From assembly GCA_964369665.1 (NCBI GenBank), contig CAYJFS010000007.1, forward strand, positions 5,266-69,265: DNA of 64,000 bases. The letters are read 5' to 3'. This document shows positions 1 to 9,172 of this stretch, one piece after another (position 1 is the stretch's first letter; the number at the start of each line of letters is the position of its first letter). This DNA comes from Bilophila sp964369665. Lineage in GTDB: Bacteria > Desulfobacterota > Desulfovibrionia > Desulfovibrionales > Desulfovibrionaceae. The notes below the pieces were generated by a model. The model was not told the origin of the DNA, did no database searches, and saw only the letters and a list, made by a program, of their open reading frames with translations. Both the position numbers and the translations under genes were made by a program.

Positions 1-953
1 CAGGTAAGTCAGCATTAATAACAGAAGGTTATATGGATGTCATTACACTTCATCAATATGGATATACAAATGCTGTTGGTATACTTGGAACATCGTTGAC
101 TTTAGAACAGGTTAAGCGAATATCATGTTTTACTTCAAATATAGATATATTATTTGATGGTGATCAGGCTGGTAATAAGGCTGCACTACGTGCCTGCGAG
201 ATGTTTTTGGCAAAAGGTTTGAATTGTAAAGTAATTGTGCTTCCTAAGGGAGAAGATATTGATAGTTTTATTAGAAGCCAAGGGAAAGAAGCTTTTGATC
301 AACTGTATGCAAAAGCATATACTGGAATACAATTTTGTATACAATCATTAAGAAGTGTTGCTCCTCGTGATGCTATTGATTGGGTGAAAAATTTTTTGAA
401 GCAAGTAGAGTTTCCAGAGCTTGTAAGTCGTTTTATTTCAGTAATTTCTACAGGACTTGGGTTTTCTGAAGGTGAGCTTAGAGAGTATGTTATACAAAAT
501 CAGACAAAGCAAAAGAATGTTCATGTAAAGAATAAGTATACTCCTCAGCCAAAGATAGTAATAGATAAACAGATTATGATATTTTTAGCACGTTATCCAA
601 ATGCCTTAAAGCGGTTAGAGGCTATAGGTGCATATGCTGTCCTTAAGACTTCTTGGGCTAAGAATTTATGGAAAAAATTGGTTTCATACTCTGTGGACGA
701 GATTATACATTATCTTACACCAGAAGAAAAAAATTTTTGGATACAATGTAGTTCAGGCGATGTTCCACCTCAAAATAATGAAGATGGAGAGTTTTCAGCT
801 ATCTGTAGTATGCTTGAAGCTTTTCAGCTAACAACACAATCAGCATCAGTTTCTGCAGCATTGCATGGAAAGATTGGTGTTGATGATTTTGAGGCAGACT
901 TAGAATATTTACGAGCCCTTCAGGAAACATTGGAGAGGACATATGGGAAATAA
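1..953 (+). CDS. dnaG: DNA primase DnaG, C-terminal part (5' end outside window)
   Basis: This is the primase that lays RNA primers at the replication fork. The frame is open from base 3 and reads KSALITEGYMDV before the first Met at 33, so that Met is internal and the gene starts upstream of the window. ITEGYMDV carries the catalytic Glu of the TOPRIM fold, and FDGDQAG near 160-180 is its DxD metal-binding motif. The remaining ~230 residues are the poorly conserved C-terminal region that in other primases contacts the replicative helicase. The stop overlaps the start of rpoD by 11 bp, the dnaG-rpoD arrangement of the macromolecular synthesis operon, so the two are probably translationally coupled. 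Confidence 0.95.
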   Translation, partial: GKSALITEGYMDVITLHQYGYTNAVGILGTSLTLEQVKRISCFTSNIDILFDGDQAGNKAALRACEMFLAKGLNCKVIVLPKGEDIDSFIRSQGKEAFDQLYAKAYTGIQFCIQSLRSVAPRDAIDWVKNFLKQVEFPELVSRFISVISTGLGFSEGELREYVIQNQTKQKNVHVKNKYTPQPKIVIDKQIMIFLARYPNALKRLEAIGAYAVLKTSWAKNLWKKLVSYSVDEIIHYLTPEEKNFWIQCSSGDVPPQNNEDGEFSAICSMLEAFQLTTQSASVSAALHGKIGVDDFEADLEYLRALQETLERTYGK

Positions 954-2724
954 TATTAAAGATATTCAGCAGATACAAAATCTTATTACAAAAGGTAAAG
1001 CTGCTGGCTTTCTTACTTTTGAAGAGGTTAACAAAGCTGTTCCATTAGAAATGAATTCACCGGAACAGTTTGAAGAAATTATTGGAATTTTTGATCAACT
1101 TGAAATTGTTATTGTTGATTCAGAGAAAGAAGGGAAAAAATTGGCGGTTGCATCTCCGGATACAGATGGAGAAGGAGCAATCATTTCAGATAATTGTTTT
1201 GATTTAGTTGATGCTGAAGAAACAGTAGATTTTTCTTCTCGGAATACAGATCCTGTTCGGATGTATTTAAGAGAAATGGGAGCTGTTCCTCTACTTGATC
1301 GTGATGGTGAGGTTGTCATTGCTAAAAAAGTTGAAACAGGTGAGCAAGATGTCCTTTATGCCTTAGTTGAAGTACCTGTTGCTGTTGAAGAACTTATAAG
1401 CGTAGGAGAAGATCTTAAGCTTAACAGAATTAAACTTAAAGATGTTGTAAAAACGATAGAAGAAGATGATCCTAGTGAAGATGAAATGAATCAGCGCAGT
1501 AGGGTTATCATGTTGTTGGAAGAGGTACGTCAGATTTTCAAGAAAAAACGTAAAGTATACCAGAAGCTTGATGAATGTTGTACACTAGAACGTCGTGTTA
1601 CAAACATTCAAAAGGAAATTTTGCAGTTTAAAGAAGAGATTGTTACACGCTTGCGTGATATTAAACTTGAAAAAACACTTATTGATAGAATCATTGAAAC
1701 AGTAGAAGATTATGTCAGACAAATGCATAATTGTCAGCGTGATTTATCTGCATATCTTTTATCTACAGGTAAAACTCAAGATGAAGTTAAAGGATTATTT
1801 TTTCAATTAGATTCTCGAACTGTTAGCCCTAGAGATGCTGCTCTTTCTTTAAATATGGGTGTTGATGAACTTTTTTCTTATAAAGAGATGATATTAGGTA
1901 AAATAGAAATTTTACAACGACTTCAAGAAAAATGCTGTCATAATGTTATTGATCTTGAAGAAGTTTTATGGCGTATCAAGCGTGGTAACAATGCTGCTAT
2001 GCGTGCTAAGCAAGAACTTATTCGTTCAAATCTTCGTTTGGTTGTCAGTATAGCTAAAAAATACACAAATAGAGGTTTACAGTTTCTTGATCTTATTCAA
2101 GAAGGGAATATTGGCCTTATGAAAGCTGTAGACAAGTTTGAGTACCAACGTGGATATAAATTTTCAACATATGCAACATGGTGGATTCGTCAAGCTATTA
2201 CTAGAGCTATTGCTGATCAAGCACGGACAATTCGTATACCTGTTCATATGATTGAGACTATTAATAAACTTATACGTACCTCTCGCTACCTTGTGCAAGA
2301 ACTGGGTAGAGATCCTACACCAGAAGAAATTGCTGTTCGTATGGAATATCCTGTAGATAAGGTTAAGAAAGTTCTAAAAATTGCTAAAGAGCCTATTTCT
2401 TTAGAGACACCTATTGGTGATGAAGAAGATTCGAATTTGGGAGATTTTATTGAAGATAAAAAAGCTGTCGCTCCTGCTGAAGAAGTTGTGAATACAAAAC
2501 TTTCTGAACAAATTGCTTCTGTCCTTTCTGAGTTAACACCACGCGAGGAACAGGTTCTACGTAAAAGATTTGGTATTGGAGAAAAATCTGATCATACCTT
2601 AGAAGAAGTTGGTAAGTTGTTTAATGTTACCCGTGAGAGAATTAGGCAAATTGAAGCAAAAGCTTTACGTAAATTAAGACATCCAATACGAAGCCAAGTA
2701 TTACGATCGTTTTACGATAGTTAA
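943..2724 (+). CDS. rpoD: RNA polymerase primary sigma factor RpoD (sigma-70)
   Basis: This is the housekeeping sigma factor that directs RNA polymerase to -35/-10 promoters. At 593 residues it is the usual primary-sigma size. In order: an acidic region 1.1 at the N-terminus; region 1.2 (DPVRMYLREMGAVPLL, about residue 103); a charged non-conserved insert; region 2 (NLRLVVSIAKKYTNRG, then GYKFSTYATWWIRQAI, which recognises and melts the -10); region 3; and the region 4 helix-turn-helix (TLEEVGKLFNVTRERIRQIE) that reads the -35. All diagnostic segments are intact. It overlaps the end of dnaG and is followed by a hairpin terminator, so it appears to be the last gene of its operon. Confidence 0.98.
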   Translation: MGNNIKDIQQIQNLITKGKAAGFLTFEEVNKAVPLEMNSPEQFEEIIGIFDQLEIVIVDSEKEGKKLAVASPDTDGEGAIISDNCFDLVDAEETVDFSSRNTDPVRMYLREMGAVPLLDRDGEVVIAKKVETGEQDVLYALVEVPVAVEELISVGEDLKLNRIKLKDVVKTIEEDDPSEDEMNQRSRVIMLLEEVRQIFKKKRKVYQKLDECCTLERRVTNIQKEILQFKEEIVTRLRDIKLEKTLIDRIIETVEDYVRQMHNCQRDLSAYLLSTGKTQDEVKGLFFQLDSRTVSPRDAALSLNMGVDELFSYKEMILGKIEILQRLQEKCCHNVIDLEEVLWRIKRGNNAAMRAKQELIRSNLRLVVSIAKKYTNRGLQFLDLIQEGNIGLMKAVDKFEYQRGYKFSTYATWWIRQAITRAIADQARTIRIPVHMIETINKLIRTSRYLVQELGRDPTPEEIAVRMEYPVDKVKKVLKIAKEPISLETPIGDEEDSNLGDFIEDKKAVAPAEEVVNTKLSEQIASVLSELTPREEQVLRKRFGIGEKSDHTLEEVGKLFNVTRERIRQIEAKALRKLRHPIRSQVLRSFYDS

Positions 2725-2746
2725 AAGAAAAAAATTAATTGTTTTT

Positions 2747-2782
2747 ATAGCTTTAATATTTGAATATTAAGGCTATTTTTTA
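2747..2782. terminator. Rho-independent terminator between rpoD and purL
   Basis: A 14-bp stem (2747-2760 with 2763-2776, one G-U pair) is followed by a T run on the plus strand. On the minus strand the hairpin is followed by a T-rich stretch (the A runs at about 2724-2735). It lies between two convergent genes, so it probably stops both transcripts. Confidence 0.75.
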
Positions 2783-2855
2783 TGCTCCACCAAGCGAACA
2801 TTTATTTTTTTCTATGAAATTTTTTAGTAATTCTTAGTGTTGTTAAATTTAATAA

Positions 2856-5837
2856 TTACCAATCTAAAGTAGCTTTAAAAGCTTTGGCCAGTTCTTCTAC
2901 AGCTGAGTTAATAACAAAATTCATTTTACTACTTGTTATAGATAGATTTTTATCTACACTTACATCGCCAATATATACAGCGGTATTTCCCATGAGTTGT
3001 TCAAAAGATTCAATATGAGACGGGTGGACTGTTAAGAGCAATCTACTTGCAGATTCGCTATAAAGAAGTTCTAAGGGTGATAGTGTTCCGGTAGTTGGAA
3101 GTTTGTCAAAATTAATAGAGCAGCCTGTTCGTCCACCAATACACATTTCTGCAAGAGCTACTGCAAAGCCTCCATCAGAGAGATCATGACAAGATGTTAA
3201 CAATCTTTGTTGAATGGCTGTATATATTTTTTTATAGTTAGATCGGGCTTGTATAGCATGAACAATTGGTACAGTATTGCATGTTATAGAAAGTTCTTGA
3301 GCAAGCTCACTACCCGCCAGCTCTCGAAAAGTGGTACCTATAATATAAATACGATCACCTGGATTTTTAAAGTCAGAGGTAATCGTTTTTTTTACATCAT
3401 TTATAACACCAATAACAGAAAAAAGGAGTGTAGGAGGAATGGATATTTTAGTTCCACCTCCAATATAATCGTTTTTCATGGAGTCTTTACCTGAGATACA
3501 AGGTATTTCATATTGAAGACAAAAAGTTGCAAGTGCTTGGCAAGTTCTTACAAGCTGTGCAAGTTTATATAGACCATCTGGAGTTTTTTCAGACTGAATA
3601 GGATCACACCAACAAAAATTATCTACTCCAGCAAGTTGGTCTGGATTGGCTCCAACAGCAACAGCATTACGGATACCTTCATCAATGGCATTGGCTGCCA
3701 TCCAATATGTATCATAGTCACTGAATTTTGGACAAATGCCATGACTTAGAACCAGTCCTTCTTCAGAATCAAGAATGGGTCTAAGTACACCTGCATCCAT
3801 AGGAGCATCAGCTTTTATACCCATCATAGGTTTAATGACACTTCCTCCAAGAACTTCATGGTCATATTGTCGAATGAGATATTCTTTACTGCAAATATTC
3901 AATCGTCCAAGCATTGTTTTAAGGAGTCCTTCATGATCAACACCAGCTATTTCTATTCGAGTATCATTGTGTATAGGTTTGATCCACTCAGCTTTTAATT
4001 CTAGTTGTGGAAGGCCATGATGTAAAAATTCCATATCAAGATATGCTACAGTTTTTTCTTTGTAAGTAGCATGAAAGTATCCAGAATTGGTGAATTCACC
4101 AAGGATGGTGGCTTCAACATCCATATGTTTTGCAAGTTCAGTAAATACTTGTATATGCTTTTTAGGTACAGAAAGTGTCATACGTTCTTGTGCTTCAGAT
4201 AAAAGAATTTCCCATGGGCGTAATCCATCATATTTAAGTGGTGCTTGAGCAAGATCAATGATGCAGCCATTTGTGTCTTGTGCCATTTCACCTACAGAAG
4301 ATGAAAGACCACCAGCACCATTATCTGTAATAGAAGTGTAAAGACCTTGATTTCGTGCTTGTATGATAAAATCATACATTTTTCTTTGTATAATTGGTGC
4401 TCCAATTTGGACAGCTGTAGCAGGAGAATCTTCATGAAGTTCTTCTGATGAAAATGTTGCTCCATGAATACCATCTTTCCCTATACGTCCACCTATCATA
4501 ACTACATAATCACCAATACAAGCTTTTTTTTCATAGCCTTTTTTACCATTAATTGTATGTGGAATTATTCCAACTGTTCCACAATATACAAGAGGTTTTC
4601 CAAGAAAACGTTCATCAAAGACAATAGAACCATTTATTGTAGGAATACCTGATTTGTTTCCTCCATGTTCTACACCTTCTCTAACACCTTCAAAAATTCT
4701 CCGTGGATGAAGAATACGTGGTGGGAGTTGTTGGTTATAGAAAGGTGATGCAAAGCAGAATACGTCAGTATTACAAACAAGTTCAGCTCCAAGTCCTGTA
4801 CCCATGGGATCACGATTAACACCTACAATTCCAGTAAGAGCACCACCGTATGGATCAAGAGCTGAAGGGCTGTTATGTGTTTCAACTTTAATACAAACAT
4901 CGTAATCTTTATTAAAGGCAACGACTCCTGCATTATCATTAAACACTGAGCGACAGAAATCATTTTTTCCTAGGCGTTTACGAATAGTGGCTGTTATATC
5001 TTTGATATAGGTTTGATAAAGACTCTGAATAGTTTCTTGGTGTTTCTCTTCAGTATCTTTATAAAGAATTTTAGCGGAAAAGATTTTATGTTTGCAGTGT
5101 TCAGACCATGTTTGTGCAAGCATTTCTATCTCAACGTCAGTAGGATCTGTTGTTAAGCCAATTTGTGTACGATGTATCTTTACTTCTGGTTTTAAAAACC
5201 AGTTTTGTATAGCATGCATTTCTTCTAGGCTAAGCGCCAAAGTATTCCGTTGACTTAATGCAAGCATTTCTTGATCAGACATAGTAGCAAGTTTAATTGT
5301 TGATATGACATCAGTAGAGCTGCCTGTAACCCTTGCTGCTTTAGGTGTAAATCCAGGTTTTTGTTGCCAGTCTTCTTGGTACTTAATTTCAAAACGTTGG
5401 ATAAGCTCGTTTGCTAAGACAGTATGAGCTATAGTTGTTATTTGTGCTTGTGTGAGGTTTCCATAAAGATGATATTGGGTAGCTGTATAGACAGCTAAAT
5501 TATTAGAGTTATTGATTCCTAGAACAATTGCAGCAGTATCTTTAGCTGTTCTACCTTCATTATCAGTAACACCAGGGCGAAAGCTGACTTCTATAATCCA
5601 GTTAGCTGTTGTTGTAAAAGGTGTTATGGAAGCTTCTTGAAGAATTGTATCATGAAAAGCACATTTTTTTATAAGTGTTTTAACATCTTTTTCATTAAAA
5701 CCTTCAAGAGTATATACTTTTACTATTTGGGTAGATATTACAGGAAAAGATAGCGCTTGTTGAATAGTTTTTGTTACTCTATGGCCAATAGCGTCATTGA
5801 TATAGGGGAAAAGTTTTACCTCAATGCAGTAAAGCAT
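2856..5837 (-). CDS. purL: Phosphoribosylformylglycinamidine synthase, PurS-like/PurL fusion
   Basis: Fourth step of de novo purine synthesis: FGAR, ATP and ammonia give FGAM. At 993 residues it falls between the small PurL (~740) and the large type with a fused glutaminase (~1290). The first ~85 residues resemble PurS. Catalytic landmarks follow: TWSEHCKH near residue 245, KVETHNSPSALDPYGGA, GRIGKDGIHGATFSS and DNGAGGLSSSVGEMAQDTNG. The protein stops after the second AIRS-like half, and no PurQ-like glutaminase domain follows, so a separate PurQ elsewhere is expected. A GAGGAG Shine-Dalgarno lies just upstream of the start. The polyprenyl synthase ends 39 bp upstream on the same strand. Confidence 0.95.
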   Translation of the reverse strand: MLYCIEVKLFPYINDAIGHRVTKTIQQALSFPVISTQIVKVYTLEGFNEKDVKTLIKKCAFHDTILQEASITPFTTTANWIIEVSFRPGVTDNEGRTAKDTAAIVLGINNSNNLAVYTATQYHLYGNLTQAQITTIAHTVLANELIQRFEIKYQEDWQQKPGFTPKAARVTGSSTDVISTIKLATMSDQEMLALSQRNTLALSLEEMHAIQNWFLKPEVKIHRTQIGLTTDPTDVEIEMLAQTWSEHCKHKIFSAKILYKDTEEKHQETIQSLYQTYIKDITATIRKRLGKNDFCRSVFNDNAGVVAFNKDYDVCIKVETHNSPSALDPYGGALTGIVGVNRDPMGTGLGAELVCNTDVFCFASPFYNQQLPPRILHPRRIFEGVREGVEHGGNKSGIPTINGSIVFDERFLGKPLVYCGTVGIIPHTINGKKGYEKKACIGDYVVMIGGRIGKDGIHGATFSSEELHEDSPATAVQIGAPIIQRKMYDFIIQARNQGLYTSITDNGAGGLSSSVGEMAQDTNGCIIDLAQAPLKYDGLRPWEILLSEAQERMTLSVPKKHIQVFTELAKHMDVEATILGEFTNSGYFHATYKEKTVAYLDMEFLHHGLPQLELKAEWIKPIHNDTRIEIAGVDHEGLLKTMLGRLNICSKEYLIRQYDHEVLGGSVIKPMMGIKADAPMDAGVLRPILDSEEGLVLSHGICPKFSDYDTYWMAANAIDEGIRNAVAVGANPDQLAGVDNFCWCDPIQSEKTPDGLYKLAQLVRTCQALATFCLQYEIPCISGKDSMKNDYIGGGTKISIPPTLLFSVIGVINDVKKTITSDFKNPGDRIYIIGTTFRELAGSELAQELSITCNTVPIVHAIQARSNYKKIYTAIQQRLLTSCHDLSDGGFAVALAEMCIGGRTGCSINFDKLPTTGTLSPLELLYSESASRLLLTVHPSHIESFEQLMGNTAVYIGDVSVDKNLSITSSKMNFVINSAVEELAKAFKATLDW

Positions 5838-5876
5838 TCATGTCTCCTCAAAGTATGTAAAGACTTAGTATAGATA

Positions 5877-6848
5877 TTATGTTTTTCTTGTGTAAATATA
5901 GTCAAGACACTCTGCAAGAATATTTTTATATTCAGGATTTGGAATATTTGCAAGAAGTTCTAAACTGGTAACTGCTTTTTTAAGATAGCTATCAGCAAGA
6001 TAACGTGTTTTTGTATCAAAGCCTTTTTTTTGAACAGTTTGACTAATAGTAAGAATTTCTTCATCTGTAAAGTTAGAATTTTTAAATTTGTTTAAGAAAA
6101 TAGTTTGTTCATGGTTTGGAAGTGATTGCATATAATATGATAAGGGTAGCGTGAATTTACCTTCACGAATGTCACCACCTGCTGTTTTACCCGTATTATC
6201 AGAGTTTGAAAAATCTAAAGCATCATCAATAATTTGGAAAGCAATGCCAAGATTAAGGCCAAAGATAGCTGCTGCATGTACCTGTTGTGGTGAAGCATTT
6301 GCTTTAAGTGCACCAAGTTCACAGGCTACACTAATTATCCAAGCTGTTTTTCCTGTAATAATATCAAGGTATGTAGTTTCATCTATAATGTTCCCTTGGT
6401 GCATTATTTCAAGTGTTTCTCCATATGCTGTTTGGCTTAGTGCTTTTGATATAGCTAAAGTAGCTTGTTGATTTCCATATGAAGCTACAAGATGGTTACC
6501 TTTAGCAAGGAAAACATCACCAGCAAGGATAGTTGAAACTGTTCCATATAGGTTATGTGCAGTAGATTTTCCTCTTCTTAATGTTGCATTATCAATGACA
6601 TCATCATGGAGTAACGTTGCTACATGAAGAAATTCAACAGATATAGCAAAAGGATATAAATCTTGTTGTGTATAGCCAAAAAGTTTTGCAAATAGAACAA
6701 CAAGCATGGGGCGTAGTTTTTTGCCGTTTGCAAGGAGTGTGTATTTAGCTATAGGATGAATAAGTGGTGGTAGGTCTGCTATGCTTTCTGCAATAGCTGT
6801 ATTTATATAGGGTAACTCTTGTTTAGCATAGGTAGCATAGTTTGTCAT
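5877..6848 (-). CDS. ispB: Trans-polyprenyl diphosphate synthase (quinone side chain)
   Basis: This enzyme adds isopentenyl diphosphate units to an allylic primer, giving the long prenyl tail of menaquinone. Both Asp-rich motifs of the family are present: LLHDDVIDNATLRRG (first, about residue 80-95) and FQIIDDALDF (second, about residue 205). The GKTAGGDIREGK stretch after the second motif is also typical. Its 323 residues fit the octa-/hexaprenyl class. Chain length cannot be read reliably here, so the ispB symbol is by family. It lies between the antiporter gene and purL on the same strand, but nothing shows a functional link to either. No clear Shine-Dalgarno is visible. Confidence 0.88.
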   Translation of the reverse strand: MTNYATYAKQELPYINTAIAESIADLPPLIHPIAKYTLLANGKKLRPMLVVLFAKLFGYTQQDLYPFAISVEFLHVATLLHDDVIDNATLRRGKSTAHNLYGTVSTILAGDVFLAKGNHLVASYGNQQATLAISKALSQTAYGETLEIMHQGNIIDETTYLDIITGKTAWIISVACELGALKANASPQQVHAAAIFGLNLGIAFQIIDDALDFSNSDNTGKTAGGDIREGKFTLPLSYYMQSLPNHEQTIFLNKFKNSNFTDEEILTISQTVQKKGFDTKTRYLADSYLKKAVTSLELLANIPNPEYKNILAECLDYIYTRKT

Positions 6849-6929
6849 AGATTTTCAAAATGTTAAGAGCAAATATTAAGTTTTTTATATAGTAAGTTGT
6901 TTTTTAAGTATAAAGTTTTATACCTTTCG

Positions 6930-8357
6930 TTAAAAGAATAGGTATGTAAGAATTGCAAAGCAAGGAAAAAGAATAACTACAGACCAAAGCATATATCCAA
7001 AAAAACTAGGCATTTTTATACCTTGGTTTTCAGCAATAGCTCGTATCATAAAATTAGGAGCATTACCAATGTAGGTAACTGCACCCATAAATACAGCACC
7101 TGCAGATATTGCAAAAAGAGTATTGCTCCACTCTCCCATGAGATGTATTGGATCACCTCCTGCTGTATTAAAAAATACAAGGTATGTTGGAGCATTATCT
7201 AAAAATGAAGACAGAATACCTGTAAGCCAGAAGAACATGCTGTTTACAGGTTCTCCATTTTTAAAAACAAGATTAATAATAGGTGCAAGAACACCTTGTT
7301 CACCAGCCTTAAGTATGGCGATTGCTGGAATCATGCTAATAAAGATACCTATAAAGAGTTTTGCGACTTCTTCAATTGGTGCCCATGAAAAACCATTCAA
7401 CTCACGACATTTTTGTGTTGTTAATTTTAATGAAAGCAAGGCAAAGATTATTAAAGTAACTTCTCTAACAATGTTTTGTAGTTTAACATGAGTGCCATAG
7501 ATATTGAATGAAATTTGTGGTGACCATATTCCTGAAATAAGTACAGATGCAAGTACTCCAAGAAGTAAAATAAGATTAATGCCCCCATCAATAGAAATTT
7601 TTTCTGAAGATTTCGATGTGTTTGGAGGTAGAGGAGAACCTTCTTTTTTATAGAGGATAGTGTCAATAATTCTATATGTGATTAATAATATTAATGAAAG
7701 AAGGAGTGTTGGAAGAAAAAGATGGGTGGTGGTCCAAAAGAAATCTACACCTTTAAGAAAACCTAGAAAAAGAGGTGGATCACCTAAGGGTGATAGTGAG
7801 CCACCAATGTTGGCTACAAGAAAAATGAAGAATACCACAGAATGTACAGTGTATTTACGGTGTGCATTTGCACGCAGTAAAGGACGAATAAGAAGCATTG
7901 CAGCTCCTGTTGTTCCCATCCAACTTGCAAGTGCTGTTCCGGTAGCAAGTATCCACATATTAGTATTTGGTGTCCCTACAAGTTTGCCTTTAAGTCTAAC
8001 TCCGCCTGCAATAGTGAATAGGGCAAAAAGAAGGGTAATAAATGGAATATATTCAAGAAGAAGTACATGGATAAGTTGGTAAGCAGCAACATGCATACTA
8101 AAAATGAACACACAAGGTATGAGAAATGCAAGACCCCAAAATATGGATATTTTACCAAAGTGGTGATGCCAAAATTCATGAAAGAAAAGGGGACCAAGAG
8201 CAATGGAAAGCAGCATACATATAAAGGGAATAACCCATATTATAGAAAGTTCTGCCCCATTAAGGTCATAAGGACTTGCTGCTGCTTCTGCATGGATTGG
8301 AAGAAAAAATAGCAGACTAATTATACTAAAAGTTAATAAAGATGTAATTAGTTTCAT
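6930..8357 (-). CDS. NhaD-type sodium/proton antiporter family membrane protein
   Basis: A polytopic inner-membrane transporter of 475 residues in the ion-transporter superfamily that includes NhaD, ArsB and CitMHS. It begins with a hydrophobic segment ending IHAEAAA that may be a cleaved signal, then about 11-12 hydrophobic segments. Two conserved stretches fit the NhaD/arsenite permease group: TTGAAMLLIRPLLRAN (about residue 150) and NIGGSLSPLGDPPLFLGF (about 184-201). A C-terminal half with FLDNAPTYLVFFN also fits. Sodium/proton exchange is the likeliest role by family, but a carboxylate or arsenite substrate cannot be excluded. It is transcribed in the same direction as the prenyl synthase and purL downstream. 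Confidence 0.8.
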   Translation of the reverse strand: MKLITSLLTFSIISLLFFLPIHAEAAASPYDLNGAELSIIWVIPFICMLLSIALGPLFFHEFWHHHFGKISIFWGLAFLIPCVFIFSMHVAAYQLIHVLLLEYIPFITLLFALFTIAGGVRLKGKLVGTPNTNMWILATGTALASWMGTTGAAMLLIRPLLRANAHRKYTVHSVVFFIFLVANIGGSLSPLGDPPLFLGFLKGVDFFWTTTHLFLPTLLLSLILLITYRIIDTILYKKEGSPLPPNTSKSSEKISIDGGINLILLLGVLASVLISGIWSPQISFNIYGTHVKLQNIVREVTLIIFALLSLKLTTQKCRELNGFSWAPIEEVAKLFIGIFISMIPAIAILKAGEQGVLAPIINLVFKNGEPVNSMFFWLTGILSSFLDNAPTYLVFFNTAGGDPIHLMGEWSNTLFAISAGAVFMGAVTYIGNAPNFMIRAIAENQGIKMPSFFGYMLWSVVILFPCFAILTYLFF

Positions 8358-8533
8358 TATTTTATTTCTCCCCTATACTATAAAAAGTAATGTTATATAA
8401 AGTATATGGATTTATAATATCTTTATGTAAGGTGTTTTGTCTATACCTATATTTACCAATTATATCTATAGATACTTAGATAATAATGTATATATAGTGC
8501 TTAGTAATAATTCAAAAATATTTTTAGAAGTTC

Positions 8534-9025
8534 TTAATTTGTAAGGAATTTTTGGAAGTCTTTGGCTGCTTGCTGAGCTTCTTTTATGCTATTCATGCCT
8601 ATAGTAAGTGGTTTTATTGTATGCCTGTTTAACTGAATGTAGTATGCTTGTTGTTTTATTGCTACTGTTATACTTGTAAGTTCAGCAAATTTACCTAAGA
8701 TACCATTTGCTATCCATAATTGTTTTTTGTTATCTACAAGGATAAATCCTCCTTGAGCATGTCCCCAGTTGGGTTTTAACATATTTTTTTTAGCTTTTTG
8801 ATAGGTTTTGAGATATAAAAATGTACGAACTGTATAGTGGATGCTTTTAAAGAAAAGGAAAAGATTTACAAACGGCGCTAAGCTTATAAAAAGAACACCT
8901 GCAAGAGGGTGAAAAAGGTAGCAGTTCCAACTTATTATACATATACCAATACAACTACTCCAATAAAGAAGCATTTTTTTTGATGGACAAGGGCCAAGAA
9001 AAGTTTGAAGGTTTTGCTCAAGCAT
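8534..9025 (-). CDS. Hypothetical membrane protein, two predicted TM segments
   Basis: I do not recognise the 163-residue product. Visible features are a short polar N-terminus, two hydrophobic segments at about residues 20-40 and 43-65, a basic stretch (YLKTYQKAKKN), and a ~75-residue soluble C-terminal part of mixed beta-like character (GGFILVDNKKQLWIANG). That layout, a membrane hairpin followed by a small soluble domain, resembles bacterial PH-like or DUF membrane proteins, but I see no diagnostic motif. It is divergent from the glycosyltransferase at 9173, so the 147 bp between them should carry both promoters. A 176-bp AT-rich gap separates it from the antiporter gene. Confidence 0.65.
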   Translation of the reverse strand: MLEQNLQTFLGPCPSKKMLLYWSSCIGICIISWNCYLFHPLAGVLFISLAPFVNLFLFFKSIHYTVRTFLYLKTYQKAKKNMLKPNWGHAQGGFILVDNKKQLWIANGILGKFAELTSITVAIKQQAYYIQLNRHTIKPLTIGMNSIKEAQQAAKDFQKFLTN

Positions 9026-9172
9026 AAGTACCTAATACAAAAAATAGAGTATGGTCGTTTTACAACAGTACTATTTATAGTATTTTTTTTCAAAACAGTA
9101 TGTATTTTTCTATGAAGTATTCATGATACTATATTTTATAGATATATAAAAATGGTTTTTTAAGAAGGCTTT

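Noticed and set aside
7660..8082. 140-codon plus-strand ORF within the antiporter gene
   Set aside because: It is a shadow of the antiporter coding sequence, with basic, low-quality translation and no Shine-Dalgarno.
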